From: Prochlorococcus marinus XMU1411
GTDB lineage: Bacteria; Cyanobacteriota; Cyanobacteriia; PCC-6307; Cyanobiaceae
Assembly (NCBI RefSeq): GCF_017696075.1
Contig: NZ_JAAORI010000003.1
Coordinates: 372,001-436,000, forward strand
Length of the DNA stretch: 64,000 nt
Direction: 5' to 3'
Shown: positions 17,368-25,554 of the stretch, in pieces
Numbering within the stretch: position 1 is the first letter of the stretch
How the letters are laid out: every line of letters begins with the position of its first letter
Made by a program: the position numbers and the translations under genes
The notes under the pieces: model-generated
Databases searched by the model: none
What the model was told of the DNA's origin: nothing
The model's input: the letters and a program-made list of their open reading frames with translations, nothing else

Positions 17368-17373
17368 TATAAT
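17368..17373 (+). promoter_or_regulatory. Candidate -10 promoter element
   Basis: A perfect TATAAT in the context TACTGTATAATG lies 20 nt before the ATG at 17394, which would give a short leader. No good -35 hexamer is seen 17 nt upstream, as is common in this group. In DNA this AT-rich such matches occur by chance, so this is tentative. Confidence 0.4.
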
Positions 17374-17393
17374 GTAATGAATGAAAAGCAAAT

Positions 17394-17600
17394 ATGAGTG
17401 CAACCAAAAGAGAGGAAGTAAGTTCTCACCTTAGATATATAAGGTTAGAGCTAAGAGAAATGCATCAGATGCTTATTAAAGAAGATTTGTTGCCAGATCT
17501 TAGTGAAGCTAAGGAAGTACATGCACAGTTAGATGCATTACTTGATTTATTATCAGATAAAAATGTTAAGAAAATAAATAGCCAATTTGGGAACTTTTGA
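17394..17600 (+). CDS. 68-residue helical hypothetical protein
   Basis: The protein is fully helical by pattern, with Leu-rich heptads (HLRYIRLELREMHQMLIKED, then VHAQLDALLDLLSD), so it probably dimerises as a short coiled coil. There is no signal or membrane segment. I do not recognise a family. It has a good TATAAT hexamer 20 nt upstream and is convergent with 17615-17809, which encodes another small helical protein. Confidence 0.55.
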   Translation: MSATKREEVSSHLRYIRLELREMHQMLIKEDLLPDLSEAKEVHAQLDALLDLLSDKNVKKINSQFGNF

Positions 17601-17614
17601 ATCAATAAAATAAA

Positions 17615-17809
17615 TTATAAATAATTAGTAGCAGATTCTATTTCTTTGCGATTATCATGCATCTGCTCTAATTTATTATAGATTTCTTTAATTTGCATTT
17701 GTATTAAATCAGTAGAATTTATATTGCTTAAAGCATCCATTGCTAATAAAAGGCTTTCTTTAGCTTCTATTAAATGTCTACATTCTTTGCTACCTGCTTC
17801 GTATGACAT
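17615..17809 (-). CDS. 64-residue helical hypothetical protein
   Basis: I start this at the ATG at 17809 (MSYEAGSKECRHLIEAKESL). An upstream ATG at 17833 would add 8 hydrophobic residues. The protein is charged and helical, with Leu/Met heptads, two regions separated by a short Asn/Ser turn, and no membrane segment. The family is unknown. Its size and all-helical character resemble the opposing neighbour at 17394, but the two sequences do not look homologous by eye. Confidence 0.5.
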   Translation of the reverse strand: MSYEAGSKECRHLIEAKESLLLAMDALSNINSTDLIQMQIKEIYNKLEQMHDNRKEIESATNYL

Positions 17810-17891
17810 GATAATTAAAAATTTTATTATCACAAATATACAAAAATTTGTTCCGTATTGCTTGATACCCTTATCAAATAAAGGCTAATTA

Positions 17892-18131
17892 ATGTTAAAT
17901 ACAATACAGAATGCAGAATTATTTTTAATAAAATTAAAAAAAAAACTAATGCAAGAAAATTTTAAAAATCATGAATTCTGTATCAAAGAAGCTTTAGATA
18001 ACGCAAAAAAAAGAATTAATTTACTAGATAATTCCAATAAAAAGTGCGTTTTAGAGGAATACAAGGAATGGATTAATGACGGTTTAAGTAATCATAAAGT
18101 TTTATTACTTAGAGAAGACCCAATTATCTAA
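17892..18131 (+). CDS. 79-residue hypothetical protein
   Basis: This is a basic, helical small protein (start MLNTIQNAELFLIKLKKKLM) with two Cys residues and one Trp, and no membrane segment. I do not recognise a family. It is divergent from the gene at 17809 with an 82 bp gap that could hold both promoters, and convergent with tiny minus-strand frames further right. Confidence 0.5.
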   Translation: MLNTIQNAELFLIKLKKKLMQENFKNHEFCIKEALDNAKKRINLLDNSNKKCVLEEYKEWINDGLSNHKVLLLREDPII

Positions 18132-18151
18132 AATTGATTAAAGAACTATTT

Positions 18152-18247
18152 TTAATTTTTACTATTTGAGGTAAATTTAAACAAGAGATAAAGACTTACA
18201 AGAAATATTATTATTAGAGAAATGGTTAAAAAGGATAAATTATACAT
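18152..18247 (-). CDS. 31-residue single-helix membrane micro-protein
   Basis: An ATG frame on the minus strand encodes 31 residues that are nearly all one transmembrane helix (LSFLTISLIIIFLVSLYLLF) with a short polar tail. It is too short and generic to assign. A 22-nt perfect palindrome lies just upstream of its start, between it and the next minus-strand frame. A chance frame is quite possible. Confidence 0.3.
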   Translation of the reverse strand: MYNLSFLTISLIIIFLVSLYLLFKFTSNSKN

Positions 18248-18268
18248 GATATCTTCAAGATAAATTTC

Positions 18269-18290
18269 ACTATAATGTTTTCATTATAGT
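18269..18290. repeat. Perfect palindrome, 9-bp arms with T4 loop
   Basis: ACTATAATG (18269-18277), TTTT, CATTATAGT (18282-18290) is an exact inverted repeat. In RNA it would form a short hairpin. As DNA it could be an operator for a dimeric regulator. There is no T tail on either side suggesting termination. It sits 22 nt upstream of the micro-gene starting at 18247. Confidence 0.5.
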
Positions 18291-18301
18291 TCTCATTAAA
18301 T

Positions 18302-18430
18302 TCATTTTTCTTTAAAAAGTGAAAAAATAAAGTTCTTTAAACATTCTTTTTCTAAAAAGATTTTTTTATACTTATAGTTATTTAATTTCTTGTAAATTAA
18401 ATCGACAAGATACTCTGATTTTAGATTCAT
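18302..18430 (-). CDS. 42-residue basic hypothetical micro-protein
   Basis: A minus-strand ATG frame starts 9 nt after the stop of the lipoprotein gene upstream. It encodes 42 residues, Lys/Tyr-rich (IYKKLNNYKYKKIFLEKE), with a C-terminal Phe-rich end and no clear membrane helix. The family is unknown. Tight spacing to 18440-18790 suggests they could share a message. Confidence 0.35.
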   Translation of the reverse strand: MNLKSEYLVDLIYKKLNNYKYKKIFLEKECLKNFIFSLFKEK

Positions 18431-18439
18431 TATACGAAG

Positions 18440-18790
18440 TTATTTTTCTAATAAATAAGTTTTTTCTTCACCAATTTTGTCAGGCTTCGTTATTTTACAA
18501 CCTTTATCTTTTTCTAAATCACAATCTTTTGATGCAGGAACAGATTTCCAAGTACAAATTTTTTCTTGAGAATCTTCTTTTAAGATAATCCATCCATCAT
18601 CTAAGTATTCTGATATCCCATCTTCTCCACAGGAAAATTTTAATTCCATTCTTTTTTTTTCTGAATTAACATTCTCATTAATATTTTCTTCAGAATTAAT
18701 TATGGGATATTCGTTATTGATTGATGTTCTGCAGGAACTTAGAAAAATTGTGATTAAAAATATTTTATAAAATTGTTTTATTCTTTTCAT
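18440..18790 (-). CDS. Putative lipoprotein
   Basis: The N-terminus has a basic start (MKRIKQFYK), a hydrophobic core and a lipobox LSSC with the cysteine at about residue 20, so this 116-residue protein should be exported and lipid-anchored. The mature part has four or five further Cys (in FSCGEDG, EKICTW, KDCDLEKDKGCKI) that could form disulfides in the periplasm. I do not recognise the family. The ATG is preceded directly by a run of 14 A on the coding strand, with no Shine-Dalgarno sequence. Confidence 0.6.
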   Translation of the reverse strand: MKRIKQFYKIFLITIFLSSCRTSINNEYPIINSEENINENVNSEKKRMELKFSCGEDGISEYLDDGWIILKEDSQEKICTWKSVPASKDCDLEKDKGCKITKPDKIGEEKTYLLEK

Positions 18791-18826
18791 TTTTTTTTTT
18801 TTTATTCCAAGTATTTAAAGTATAGT

Positions 18827-19003
18827 TTATTTTGATTCTATTAATTTTAATAGTTGATCCATTTTATTCATTAATTCTTTTACATCATCTGGCTGGGGTA
18901 ATATTAATTCTTCCGTAACTTCTAAATGCATTTTCTTTAAGTTTTGCCTTAAATCTTTTAAATGCATTTTTACATTTTCTTTCTTTTGATTTATATCAGT
19001 CAT
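18827..19003 (-). CDS. 58-residue hypothetical protein
   Basis: A minus-strand ATG frame encodes 58 charged residues, Lys/Glu/Leu-rich with a heptad-like repeat (KMHLKDLRQNLKKMHLEV) that contains two KMHL units 13 residues apart. It is soluble and helical by pattern. I do not recognise a family. It lies between the lipoprotein gene and 19084-19521 on the same strand. Confidence 0.5.
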   Translation of the reverse strand: MTDINQKKENVKMHLKDLRQNLKKMHLEVTEELILPQPDDVKELMNKMDQLLKLIESK

Positions 19004-19083
19004 ATTTTTAAAATCTAAATGTTATTTAACTTAAAGTAATAATTATAATATTGAGAAGGTTATTAGTAGAGAATATTTAAATT

Positions 19084-19521
19084 TTAATTTTTAAAATTTT
19101 CAATTTCATATATTTCTTTACCGCCATAACAAAAATTTGTTGATAACATTTTTAATTCCCTCTTGCTAATTCTAGATATATTTTTATTCTTGATAATATA
19201 ATCTTTGGCAATATCTTCGCAATTTAATTTGTTTTTTGCATGTCTAATAACTGGATAAAAATAGGCCAATGCCATAATTAAAAATAAATATATGATTAAA
19301 GATTTCTTATCATTTTTTACTAATTCTCTAGCTTTCTTTTTGGTTTTTAATATTTTTATTAGTATGCTATCTGGTAATCCTATTTGAACAAATAAAAACT
19401 CTACCCACCATGGAAGTTGTTTATCTTCCTTTCTCTTTGATTTGACGGAAGTATTCATTTTCTTGGCTTCATAATTTTGGTTTCTAAGTTCTTTGAGATT
19501 ACTTGTTTCTTTTTCATTCAT
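19084..19521 (-). CDS. Hypothetical membrane protein
   Basis: This protein has 145 residues. The N-terminal 45 are charged and basic, followed by a Trp/Phe-rich patch (LPWWVEFLFVQIGLP). A Lys-rich segment precedes one transmembrane helix (SLIIYLFLIMALAYFYPVI, about 75-93), and the C-terminal domain has two Cys (in LNCEDIA and TNFCYGG). The orientation by charge puts the C-terminal domain outside. I do not recognise the family. Confidence 0.5.
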   Translation of the reverse strand: MNEKETSNLKELRNQNYEAKKMNTSVKSKRKEDKQLPWWVEFLFVQIGLPDSILIKILKTKKKARELVKNDKKSLIIYLFLIMALAYFYPVIRHAKNKLNCEDIAKDYIIKNKNISRISKRELKMLSTNFCYGGKEIYEIENFKN

Positions 19522-19654
19522 ATCATCGAATAAATTAATAAGAATGTAGAGGTTTTATTTTGATTTGGAAACTATAATTTCATTTTATAAGTTTTGATTT
19601 AATTTATCTATGAATATTAGTATTGTTAATTTGTATTTGAAATAAAATTTTTTT

Positions 19655-19924
19655 ATGGCAAAAAAAAGAAGGAAGTTAAATAAAGATTTTGAAAAAAAAA
19701 TATATTCATCAAAGAAAAATGTAGAATTAGCTTTGGCTAAAATCTATGATATCGATGATGAAGATATACAGAAGGAATATATGAGTGCTTTTAATGGAGT
19801 TGTTTATTTATATGATGAATTAAAAGAAGATTATGAACAGCAAGGATTCCATCATGATTCAGAAGAACTTCTCTTAAAATATAAAAATGCCTTTAATCTC
19901 TTCGAATCAGAATTTGAAATTTAA
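19655..19924 (+). CDS. 89-residue hypothetical protein
   Basis: The protein begins with a basic cluster (MAKKRRKLNKDFEKK) and continues as an acidic, Tyr-rich helical protein (IYDIDDEDIQKEYM, then YDELKEDYEQQGFHHDSEE). There is no membrane segment and the family is unknown. It is convergent with the exported protein gene ending at 19938, 13 bp away. Confidence 0.5.
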   Translation: MAKKRRKLNKDFEKKIYSSKKNVELALAKIYDIDDEDIQKEYMSAFNGVVYLYDELKEDYEQQGFHHDSEELLLKYKNAFNLFESEFEI

Positions 19925-19937
19925 ATTCAATTTCTAA

Positions 19938-20144
19938 TTACCCTTTGAAAGGTGTTACAGGTATTTCAATTAGCTTTCCTTCTTGGAGATTAGTTCTTTT
20001 CTCTTTTAATTTTTTGATGCATAAAGATTCCCTTTTCTCCTTTTTGCAAAATCTTTTTATTTGGAAGTCATTAAGTGAGAATGATTCATTAGTAAATGAA
20101 AAAAAGGCCAATAAAAACATAGAAAAATTTAACACCAATTTCAT
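19938..20144 (-). CDS. Small exported hypothetical protein
   Basis: This 68-residue protein has a signal peptide (MKLVLNFSMFLLAFFSF, cleavage probably near SFS at about 21-23). The mature part is basic and contains two Cys (in KRFCKKEK and ESLCIKKL) that could form a disulfide. I chose this strand over a plus-strand frame at the same place because only this one has coherent protein features. The family is unknown. Confidence 0.5.
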   Translation of the reverse strand: MKLVLNFSMFLLAFFSFTNESFSLNDFQIKRFCKKEKRESLCIKKLKEKRTNLQEGKLIEIPVTPFKG

Positions 20145-20184
20145 TTGTTCTCTCCTGAATATTTTCTAATTTTCTTTAATTTAA

Positions 20185-20463
20185 TTACTTTATATTATAA
20201 ATATCTATAATTTTTTTCAATTCATCTTTACTTAAGTCTGTTGAAATAAAAACTTCTTGGGCAGTTTTACCCTTTCTTGCTATTGCTTTATATCCGTTTA
20301 TAGTTTTCACTGACAATCTAATTATCAATTTAGAAGATCTTCCCCTAGCTCTTGAAATAGCGGCTGGAGTTATTGTCTTGATATTTATGTCCAGTGCTAG
20401 TTTTTTGAGTATCGGAATTAGACCTTCTATATTTGTACTATGATTTAAAACTAATCTTCCCAA
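20185..20463 (-). CDS. DUF2103 family protein
   Basis: This 92-residue basic protein has the conserved pattern of the cyanobacterial DUF2103 family: an MGRLVLNHST start, then LIPILKKL, ITPAAISRARGRSS, ARKGKTAQEVFI. The function of the family is not established. The Arg-rich central strand suggests nucleic-acid contact, which is inference. It is divergent from petN with about 115 bp between, a stretch that holds no other gene. Confidence 0.75.
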   Translation of the reverse strand: MGRLVLNHSTNIEGLIPILKKLALDINIKTITPAAISRARGRSSKLIIRLSVKTINGYKAIARKGKTAQEVFISTDLSKDELKKIIDIYNIK

Positions 20464-20578
20464 TTTAGATTTATTTTTATTCTATTGAGAAAATTTTGTT
20501 TCTGAGAAATTAACTTTAGCTTTAAAATGATTAAAAATTTTGAAGTTCTGTTATATTTATGTTAGCGAGTTAAATTCA

Positions 20579-20680
20579 ATGATCTTTCAAATAGGTTGGG
20601 CAGCATTGGCTGCAATTTTTACTTTTTCAATTGCCATGGTTGTTTGGGGCAGAAATGGGGACGGTTCCATTGACATATGA
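20579..20680 (+). CDS. petN: Cytochrome b6f complex subunit PetN
   Basis: PetN is the smallest b6f subunit, a single thylakoid helix needed for assembly or stability of the complex. The 33-residue frame reads [20 protein letters not shown] followed by RNGDGS, the canonical PetN pattern and length. It starts at ATG 20579, and its stop overlaps the ATG of the next membrane micro-protein (ATGA). It lies between DUF2103 and thf1. Confidence 0.95.
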
Positions 20681-20817
20681 TTTCATTTTTAACTTATGAA
20701 GTCTATTTAGGTAAATTTCTTATCTTAACATCGTTTGTTTTACTCATATTCATAACATTAGCTGTAATTTATATATCATATGTCTCTTGGAAAGATAAAA
20801 AAAGATTAAAAAAATAG
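20677..20817 (+). CDS. 46-residue membrane protein overlapping petN
   Basis: The ATG of this frame is inside the petN stop codon (ATGA), which suggests coupled translation. The 46 residues contain one long transmembrane helix ([21 protein letters not shown]) and a Lys/Arg-rich tail (WKDKKRLKK), which would lie on the stromal/cytoplasmic side. Coupling to petN makes an accessory role in cytochrome b6f or thylakoid assembly worth considering, but that is inference only. It ends 6 bp before the convergent thf1 gene. Confidence 0.65.
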
Positions 20818-20823
20818 ATAATA

Positions 20824-21477
20824 TTATTTTTGTTCTTTTTTCTTATCCTTAATTCTGAGCTCTTCAATTAATTCTTTTGCTTGTTCCATTTTTGATATGC
20901 TGCTTTTGTAGATTCCAATATCTTTTTCTGCTTTATTAGCAGATAAGCTTAACTTCTCAAAAATATCAGAGTTCATCTTATTTTTATCTGATTCATTTTT
21001 CTCTTTGAAATCTTGGGAGTTTGAAATTAATATATATATTCCTAAGTTCAAAATCCTTGAAGGATAAAGTTTAGAATTACTTTTTTCAATTAATAATTTT
21101 AAAATATCTTTAGATGTTTTATCCTTGAATTCTTCTTGAGACTTTTTAGATATTTCATTAATTTCCTTCGCCTCAAAATTTGTAGAACTGCATAAAGATT
21201 CAAAAAGTAGATCCAAGTGTTTTTCAGGTTGATATCCTTTCATTAATTCTTTGAATGTTTCGGTGAGACCGACACAAAAGAGATAGTCTTGCGTAAATTC
21301 ATTTTGATGGTTTAAGAGATTAAGTTCGACAAGCATTTCATCAACTATTCTTTTATATAAACCTGGAATGACGTAAGGAAATTTTTCATGAAATAACTTT
21401 TTGCTATCTGAAACAGTCAATTTTTCTTTCAATTTTTTATATGTAAACCTTAATAAGGTTAGCGTATGTTGACTCAA
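20824..21477 (-). CDS. thf1: Thylakoid formation / photosystem II biogenesis protein Thf1 (Psb29)
   Basis: Thf1/Psb29 is a cyanobacterial and plastid protein that interacts with FtsH and affects photosystem II repair. This 217-residue protein shows the family pattern [50 protein letters not shown] and MKGYQPE, followed by a coiled-coil C-terminus. It diverges from clpP with a 35 bp gap, and ftsH is the next gene after clpP, so three protein-quality-control genes are neighbours. Confidence 0.92.
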   Translation of the reverse strand: MSQHTLTLLRFTYKKLKEKLTVSDSKKLFHEKFPYVIPGLYKRIVDEMLVELNLLNHQNEFTQDYLFCVGLTETFKELMKGYQPEKHLDLLFESLCSSTNFEAKEINEISKKSQEEFKDKTSKDILKLLIEKSNSKLYPSRILNLGIYILISNSQDFKEKNESDKNKMNSDIFEKLSLSANKAEKDIGIYKSSISKMEQAKELIEELRIKDKKKEQK

Positions 21478-21512
21478 TATCGTTAATATCTAATAAACAG
21501 ATAAATATTATT

Positions 21513-22100
21513 ATGATCCCTTTAGTTTTAGAAGAATCAGGCGGTAGTGAAAGAGTCTTTGATATTTATTCGAGACTATTAAGAGAGAGAATAATCTTTT
21601 TGGGAGAGCAAGTTACTAGTGAAACTGCTAATAGAATTGTTGCTCAATTATTGTTCCTTGAAGCAGAGGATCCAGATAAGGACATTTATATGTACATAAA
21701 TTCACCTGGTGGATCCGTATATGATGGATTGGGCATCTTTGACACAATGCAGCATGTAAAGCCTGACATTCATACAGTTTGTGTAGGCCTTGCAGCTAGT
21801 ATGGGTGCATTTTTACTTGCGGCAGGTACTAAAGGTAAAAGAAGCAGCCTTAGACATTCAAGAATAATGATTCATCAACCACTTGGTGGAGCTAGAGGAC
21901 AAGCTAGTGATATAAGAATTCAAGCAGATGAAATTCTGTTCTTAAAAGAGCGACTTAATACAGAACTATCAGAGAGAACTGGAAAGGATTATGACACTAT
22001 CAAAGAAGATACAGATAGAGATTTTTATATGTCACCGAAGGAGGCTGTTGAGTACGGTTTAATTGATTTGGTATTAGATAAGAAACCTATTAAAGGTTAA
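21513..22100 (+). CDS. clpP: ATP-dependent Clp protease proteolytic subunit
   Basis: The 195 residues form the serine peptidase of the Clp system. The catalytic triad is visible as Ser96 in GLAASMGAF, His121 in MIHQPLGG and Asp170 in the TDRDFYMSP segment. Length is normal. Cyanobacteria carry several clpP paralogues, and which one this is cannot be told by eye. Its stop overlaps the stop of convergent ftsH by 4 bp at a TTAA. Confidence 0.95.
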   Translation: MIPLVLEESGGSERVFDIYSRLLRERIIFLGEQVTSETANRIVAQLLFLEAEDPDKDIYMYINSPGGSVYDGLGIFDTMQHVKPDIHTVCVGLAASMGAFLLAAGTKGKRSSLRHSRIMIHQPLGGARGQASDIRIQADEILFLKERLNTELSERTGKDYDTIKEDTDRDFYMSPKEAVEYGLIDLVLDKKPIKG

Positions 22101-24010
22101 CTTAGTAACTGAGGCGTTCTTTCTTTCTCAGGAATTTTGGTGAATTTGGAAAGAATACTTACAAATTCTTCACCGTCTAGTGTTTCTTTTTCTATTAGTA
22201 AATCTACTATTCTATCCATGGCTTCTCTATTTTTGCTTACTATATCGTAAGTTTCTTTGTAACACTCTTTTACCATTACTCTCACACTTTCATCTATTTG
22301 TTTAGAGATTGAATCAGAAACTTCGCTTCTTGTCATTAAATCTCTACCAACAAAAACTTCTTGATTACCACTTTCTAAAGCTATCGGACCTAAATTACTC
22401 ATTCCAAATCTGGTAACCATTTGGCGTGCCATTGAAGCAACTTGCTGGAAATCGCCTCCAGCTCCTGTTGTAATCTCACCTTCTCCAAAAACTACATCTT
22501 CAGCAGCTCTTCCTCCTAAAGCACCCATTATTCTCGCTTTTAATTGAGCCCTGCTAACAAGGGTTTGTTCATCGTCTGGGGTAAACCAAGTTAATCCTTT
22601 AGCCTGGCCTCTTGGAATGACAGTCACTTTTTGAACAGGGTCATGAGCTTTTACCAGTGAACCGATAAGAGCATGGCCAACTTCGTGATAAGCAATTAAT
22701 CTCTTACTTCTTCCATCTGTTAACGGAGAACCTTCCATTCCTGCGACAATCCTGTCTACAGAGTCATCGATTTCTGAAATACTAATAGAGTCTTTTCTCC
22801 TCCTAGCTGTTAAAATGGCAGCCTCATTTAATAAATTTGCTAAATCTGCTCCAGTAAACCCAGGTGTTCTTCTCGCAATGCTTTCAAGTGTTAAATCCTC
22901 TTGAAGTTTCTTATTCCTAGCATGAACTTCTAATATTGATAGTCTGCCCTTGATATCAGGTGCATCTACAGTTACTTGTCTATCAAATCTGCCTGGTCTC
23001 ATTAAAGCTGAATCTAGAACATCGGGTCTGTTTGTGGCTGCAATTATTATTATCCCACTATTACCTTCGAAGCCATCCATTTCAGTAAGTAATTGGTTGA
23101 GAGTTTGTTCTCTCTCATCATTGCCTCCTCCAATACCTGCACCTCTTTGCCTTCCGACAGCATCGATTTCATCAATAAATATTAAACAAGGACTATTCTC
23201 TTTAGCTCTTTTGAATAGGTCTCTAACTCTACTAGCACCAACCCCAACAAACATTTCAACAAATTCAGAACCTGATAGTGAGAAAAATGGTACACCTGCT
23301 TCACCTGCAATTGCTTTTGCTAAAAGGGTTTTACCAGTACCAGGAGGGCCAACTAATAAAACGCCTTTCGGAATCCTTGCTCCAACGGAAGTAAATTTTT
23401 CTGGTTTTTTCAGAAAAGTGACAACTTCTTGCAAATCCTGCTTGGCTTCATTAACACCTGCAACATCATCGAAAACAACTCCTGTTTCAGCTTCCATTGC
23501 AAATCTTGCCTTTGTTTTTCCAAACTGCATTGCCTGGCCAGGTCCTCCAGGCATACCATTTGACCTCCTTGCTAACAAAATTAAACCTCCAATTAAGATA
23601 GCTGGGAAAAGTAAATTACCCAAAATTCCTAATGCAGGAGGAGCTGTTTTAACTGGATGAACATCAAAACTGATCCCTTCGTTTTTTAAGATATTTATAA
23701 GTTCTGGTGTTAAGCCAGGAAGATCTACACGTAACCTTTGGACTTTATTATCTAAATCTGAATCTATTGTCTCTATAACTGCATTTCTGCCTCCCTCAAA
23801 AATATCAACAGATGTAACTCTTCCTGAATTAATGTAATCTAAAAATCTGCCGTAACTAACTCTTGCTACAGCAGAATTTCTTGGTGCAACAGTAGTCCCA
23901 TTAGATTTCAGCGAATCAACATTGCTTGAAGATAAAAATTGATAAGAAAGTGCTATTACTAAAAGTATAGGTAATGCCCATAAAATTAATGTTTTAAATT
24001 TCTGATTCAT
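22097..24010 (-). CDS. ftsH: ATP-dependent zinc metalloprotease FtsH
   Basis: FtsH is a membrane-bound AAA+ protease. In cyanobacteria it removes damaged D1 in photosystem II repair. From the ATG at 24010 (637 residues; a longer frame begins at 24052) it shows an N-terminal transmembrane helix, a second helix near [16 protein letters not shown], the AAA domain with Walker A GPPGTGKT, Walker [11 protein letters not shown] and the second region of homology. The protease motif HEVGH lies in [15 protein letters not shown] prefer the shorter start because the hydrophobic helix then sits at the N-terminus as in homologues. Confidence 0.96.
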   Translation of the reverse strand: MNQKFKTLILWALPILLVIALSYQFLSSSNVDSLKSNGTTVAPRNSAVARVSYGRFLDYINSGRVTSVDIFEGGRNAVIETIDSDLDNKVQRLRVDLPGLTPELINILKNEGISFDVHPVKTAPPALGILGNLLFPAILIGGLILLARRSNGMPGGPGQAMQFGKTKARFAMEAETGVVFDDVAGVNEAKQDLQEVVTFLKKPEKFTSVGARIPKGVLLVGPPGTGKTLLAKAIAGEAGVPFFSLSGSEFVEMFVGVGASRVRDLFKRAKENSPCLIFIDEIDAVGRQRGAGIGGGNDEREQTLNQLLTEMDGFEGNSGIIIIAATNRPDVLDSALMRPGRFDRQVTVDAPDIKGRLSILEVHARNKKLQEDLTLESIARRTPGFTGADLANLLNEAAILTARRRKDSISISEIDDSVDRIVAGMEGSPLTDGRSKRLIAYHEVGHALIGSLVKAHDPVQKVTVIPRGQAKGLTWFTPDDEQTLVSRAQLKARIMGALGGRAAEDVVFGEGEITTGAGGDFQQVASMARQMVTRFGMSNLGPIALESGNQEVFVGRDLMTRSEVSDSISKQIDESVRVMVKECYKETYDIVSKNREAMDRIVDLLIEKETLDGEEFVSILSKFTKIPEKERTPQLLS

Positions 24011-24086
24011 TAATTTGTAGAAAGTTGATTCTAAGATTGTAGAATGAATCAATGCATTTCGTTGATTTTTTCTCTAAGTTTATGCT

Positions 24087-24092
24087 TATACT
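24087..24092 (+). promoter_or_regulatory. Candidate -10 element for sipA
   Basis: TATACT in the context TATGCTTATACTACCC lies 25 nt before the sipA ATG and 77 nt from the ftsH start on the other strand. No clear -35 is visible. The short intergenic region between the divergent ftsH and sipA genes must hold both promoters. Confidence 0.35.
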
Positions 24093-24117
24093 ACCCTTGC
24101 GTGTATCTAATATATAA

Positions 24118-24327
24118 ATGAAATACCAAATTAACGATAAGGTTAAGTTGATTGCGCCAGTCTCTTACCTTAAAACTTCAGATAACATGCCTATGTTAAG
24201 ACCACCTGATCTAGTGGCAATTGATGAAATTGGGGAAATCCTATCAATCAAATCCCCAGATACTGTTGAAGTAAAGTTTAGAAGAGGTTCGTTTTTAATC
24301 GATATTGATAAGATTGAGAAAAACTAA
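24118..24327 (+). CDS. sipA: SipA-type regulatory protein (NblS-interacting; DUF3148)
   Basis: This 69-residue beta-rich protein matches the SipA pattern: INDKVKLIAPVSYLKTSD, NMPMLRPPDLV, GEILSIKSPDTVEVKFRRG. In freshwater cyanobacteria SipA binds the sensor kinase NblS (Hik33), which controls high-light and nutrient-stress genes; some databases call the family NAD(P)H dehydrogenase assembly. It is divergent from ftsH, itself a high-light-related gene. Length is normal. Confidence 0.85.
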   Translation: MKYQINDKVKLIAPVSYLKTSDNMPMLRPPDLVAIDEIGEILSIKSPDTVEVKFRRGSFLIDIDKIEKN

Positions 24328-24333
24328 ATTAAC

Positions 24334-25554
24334 TTAAAAGCTTTTCTCCCACCTATTAGAAATTTCTAAACATATTTTTTCATTTCCAGAAATACTCAGA
24401 AAAGGTTTTGAAAAATATTTCTTAGTTAATTTAAGAATATCTAACGAAGTTATTTCCTTTATTTTTGAATTTAAATCGATCTCAGAGATTGGTGAAATAC
24501 CATAACTAATTAATTGTATCTTTCTCTGTAAAATTTCATCTAATGATTGACTACCTAATAGAAAAGAACCTTTTAGTTTCTCTTTTGCTAAAAGTATTTC
24601 AGCATCAGTCAACGGATTAAAAAGTAAATTTTTCCATAGTGTTGACAAAAGTTCAAAAGCAAAAAGTGCTTGCTTATTAGATACGGATAAATAAATTAAA
24701 AATGGGCTATTCCCACTTCTAATAGGATAATAAACACCTAAATCGTAAGTCATACCATGTTTTTCTCTAAAAAGTTTAAATAAAGCAGCGCTCATTCCAT
24801 AAGATAAATATGACTCCAAAACCTTAAGTGGCAAATATTCATTACTTCTTCGCGAGCAAGTTTGGTTCCCCATCATTATTATTGTTTGATTTGAATCATT
24901 ATTATTGAAATCAAATCTACTGTTAGGACTTAAATCGTGATTTATAGTTATTGATTTTTCTTCTAAGGGTTTTTCCCCTAATAATGTTTCTATACTTACT
25001 CCATTTATTCCTAAGTTATTTGAAATTAAATACCTATCGCGACTTTTGAAATTTTTAAACTCAAGCAAAACATCTTCATAGGTAATCTTTAAGACATCAT
25101 TTGCATTGCCATTTGTATTAAAGGCATAAGGATGATTTGAGTAAACAATTCTTCTCCAGTTTTCAAAACAGATATTAAATGGATTCTCTTTATCTTTTTT
25201 TAAGAAATTAATTGAGGATTTTTTTACTTTTTGAAATTCAATTTCTAAGAGAGTTGGTTTATTAATTATTAAATCTAATAAAGGGCATAATTTGCTGAAA
25301 TGTTCATTTAGGGATTTAATGCTTATTGAAATACCATCTTCAAATATTTCTTGATTTAATTCTGCGCCATAGGACTCAATATACTCCGAAAGAGTGAAAT
25401 TATTGAAACCCTCACATCCTCTTGTAAGTAATGAACAAAGGATCTTGTTTATACCTTTTTTGCCAGTACTATCCATATCACTCCCCCCTTTAATCCAAAT
25501 TGAAGCAGTTGAAAAATTTCTTTTTTTATTATTTAAAAAATATTTTTTTAACAT
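24334..25554 (-). CDS. M16-family peptidase subunit lacking the zinc motif
   Basis: The 406 residues have the M16 (insulinase/processing peptidase) fold pattern: SIWIKGGSDMDSTGKKGINK, a mid-region RYLISNN, and LFREKHGMTYDLGVYYP. The metal site HxxEH is missing at the expected place (ILCSLLTRG), so it is the non-catalytic partner. It overlaps the downstream end of the catalytic subunit gene by 7 bp, which fits a heterodimer as in bacterial two-subunit M16 enzymes. Substrate unknown; it could act in peptide turnover or processing. Confidence 0.88.
   Translation of the reverse strand: MLKKYFLNNKKRNFSTASIWIKGGSDMDSTGKKGINKILCSLLTRGCEGFNNFTLSEYIESYGAELNQEIFEDGISISIKSLNEHFSKLCPLLDLIINKPTLLEIEFQKVKKSSINFLKKDKENPFNICFENWRRIVYSNHPYAFNTNGNANDVLKITYEDVLLEFKNFKSRDRYLISNNLGINGVSIETLLGEKPLEEKSITINHDLSPNSRFDFNNNDSNQTIIMMGNQTCSRRSNEYLPLKVLESYLSYGMSAALFKLFREKHGMTYDLGVYYPIRSGNSPFLIYLSVSNKQALFAFELLSTLWKNLLFNPLTDAEILLAKEKLKGSFLLGSQSLDEILQRKIQLISYGISPISEIDLNSKIKEITSLDILKLTKKYFSKPFLSISGNEKICLEISNRWEKSF

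Noticed and set aside
19945-20169. Plus-strand frame opposite the small exported protein
   Set aside because: The minus-strand frame has a coherent signal peptide and cysteine pair, whereas the plus frame has no clear start signal and runs through the other gene's signal peptide.
22950-23660. 236-codon open frame on the plus strand inside ftsH
   Set aside because: It is antisense to the conserved AAA domain of ftsH; its translation is low-complexity Pro/Ser/Ile-rich and has no protein-like features.
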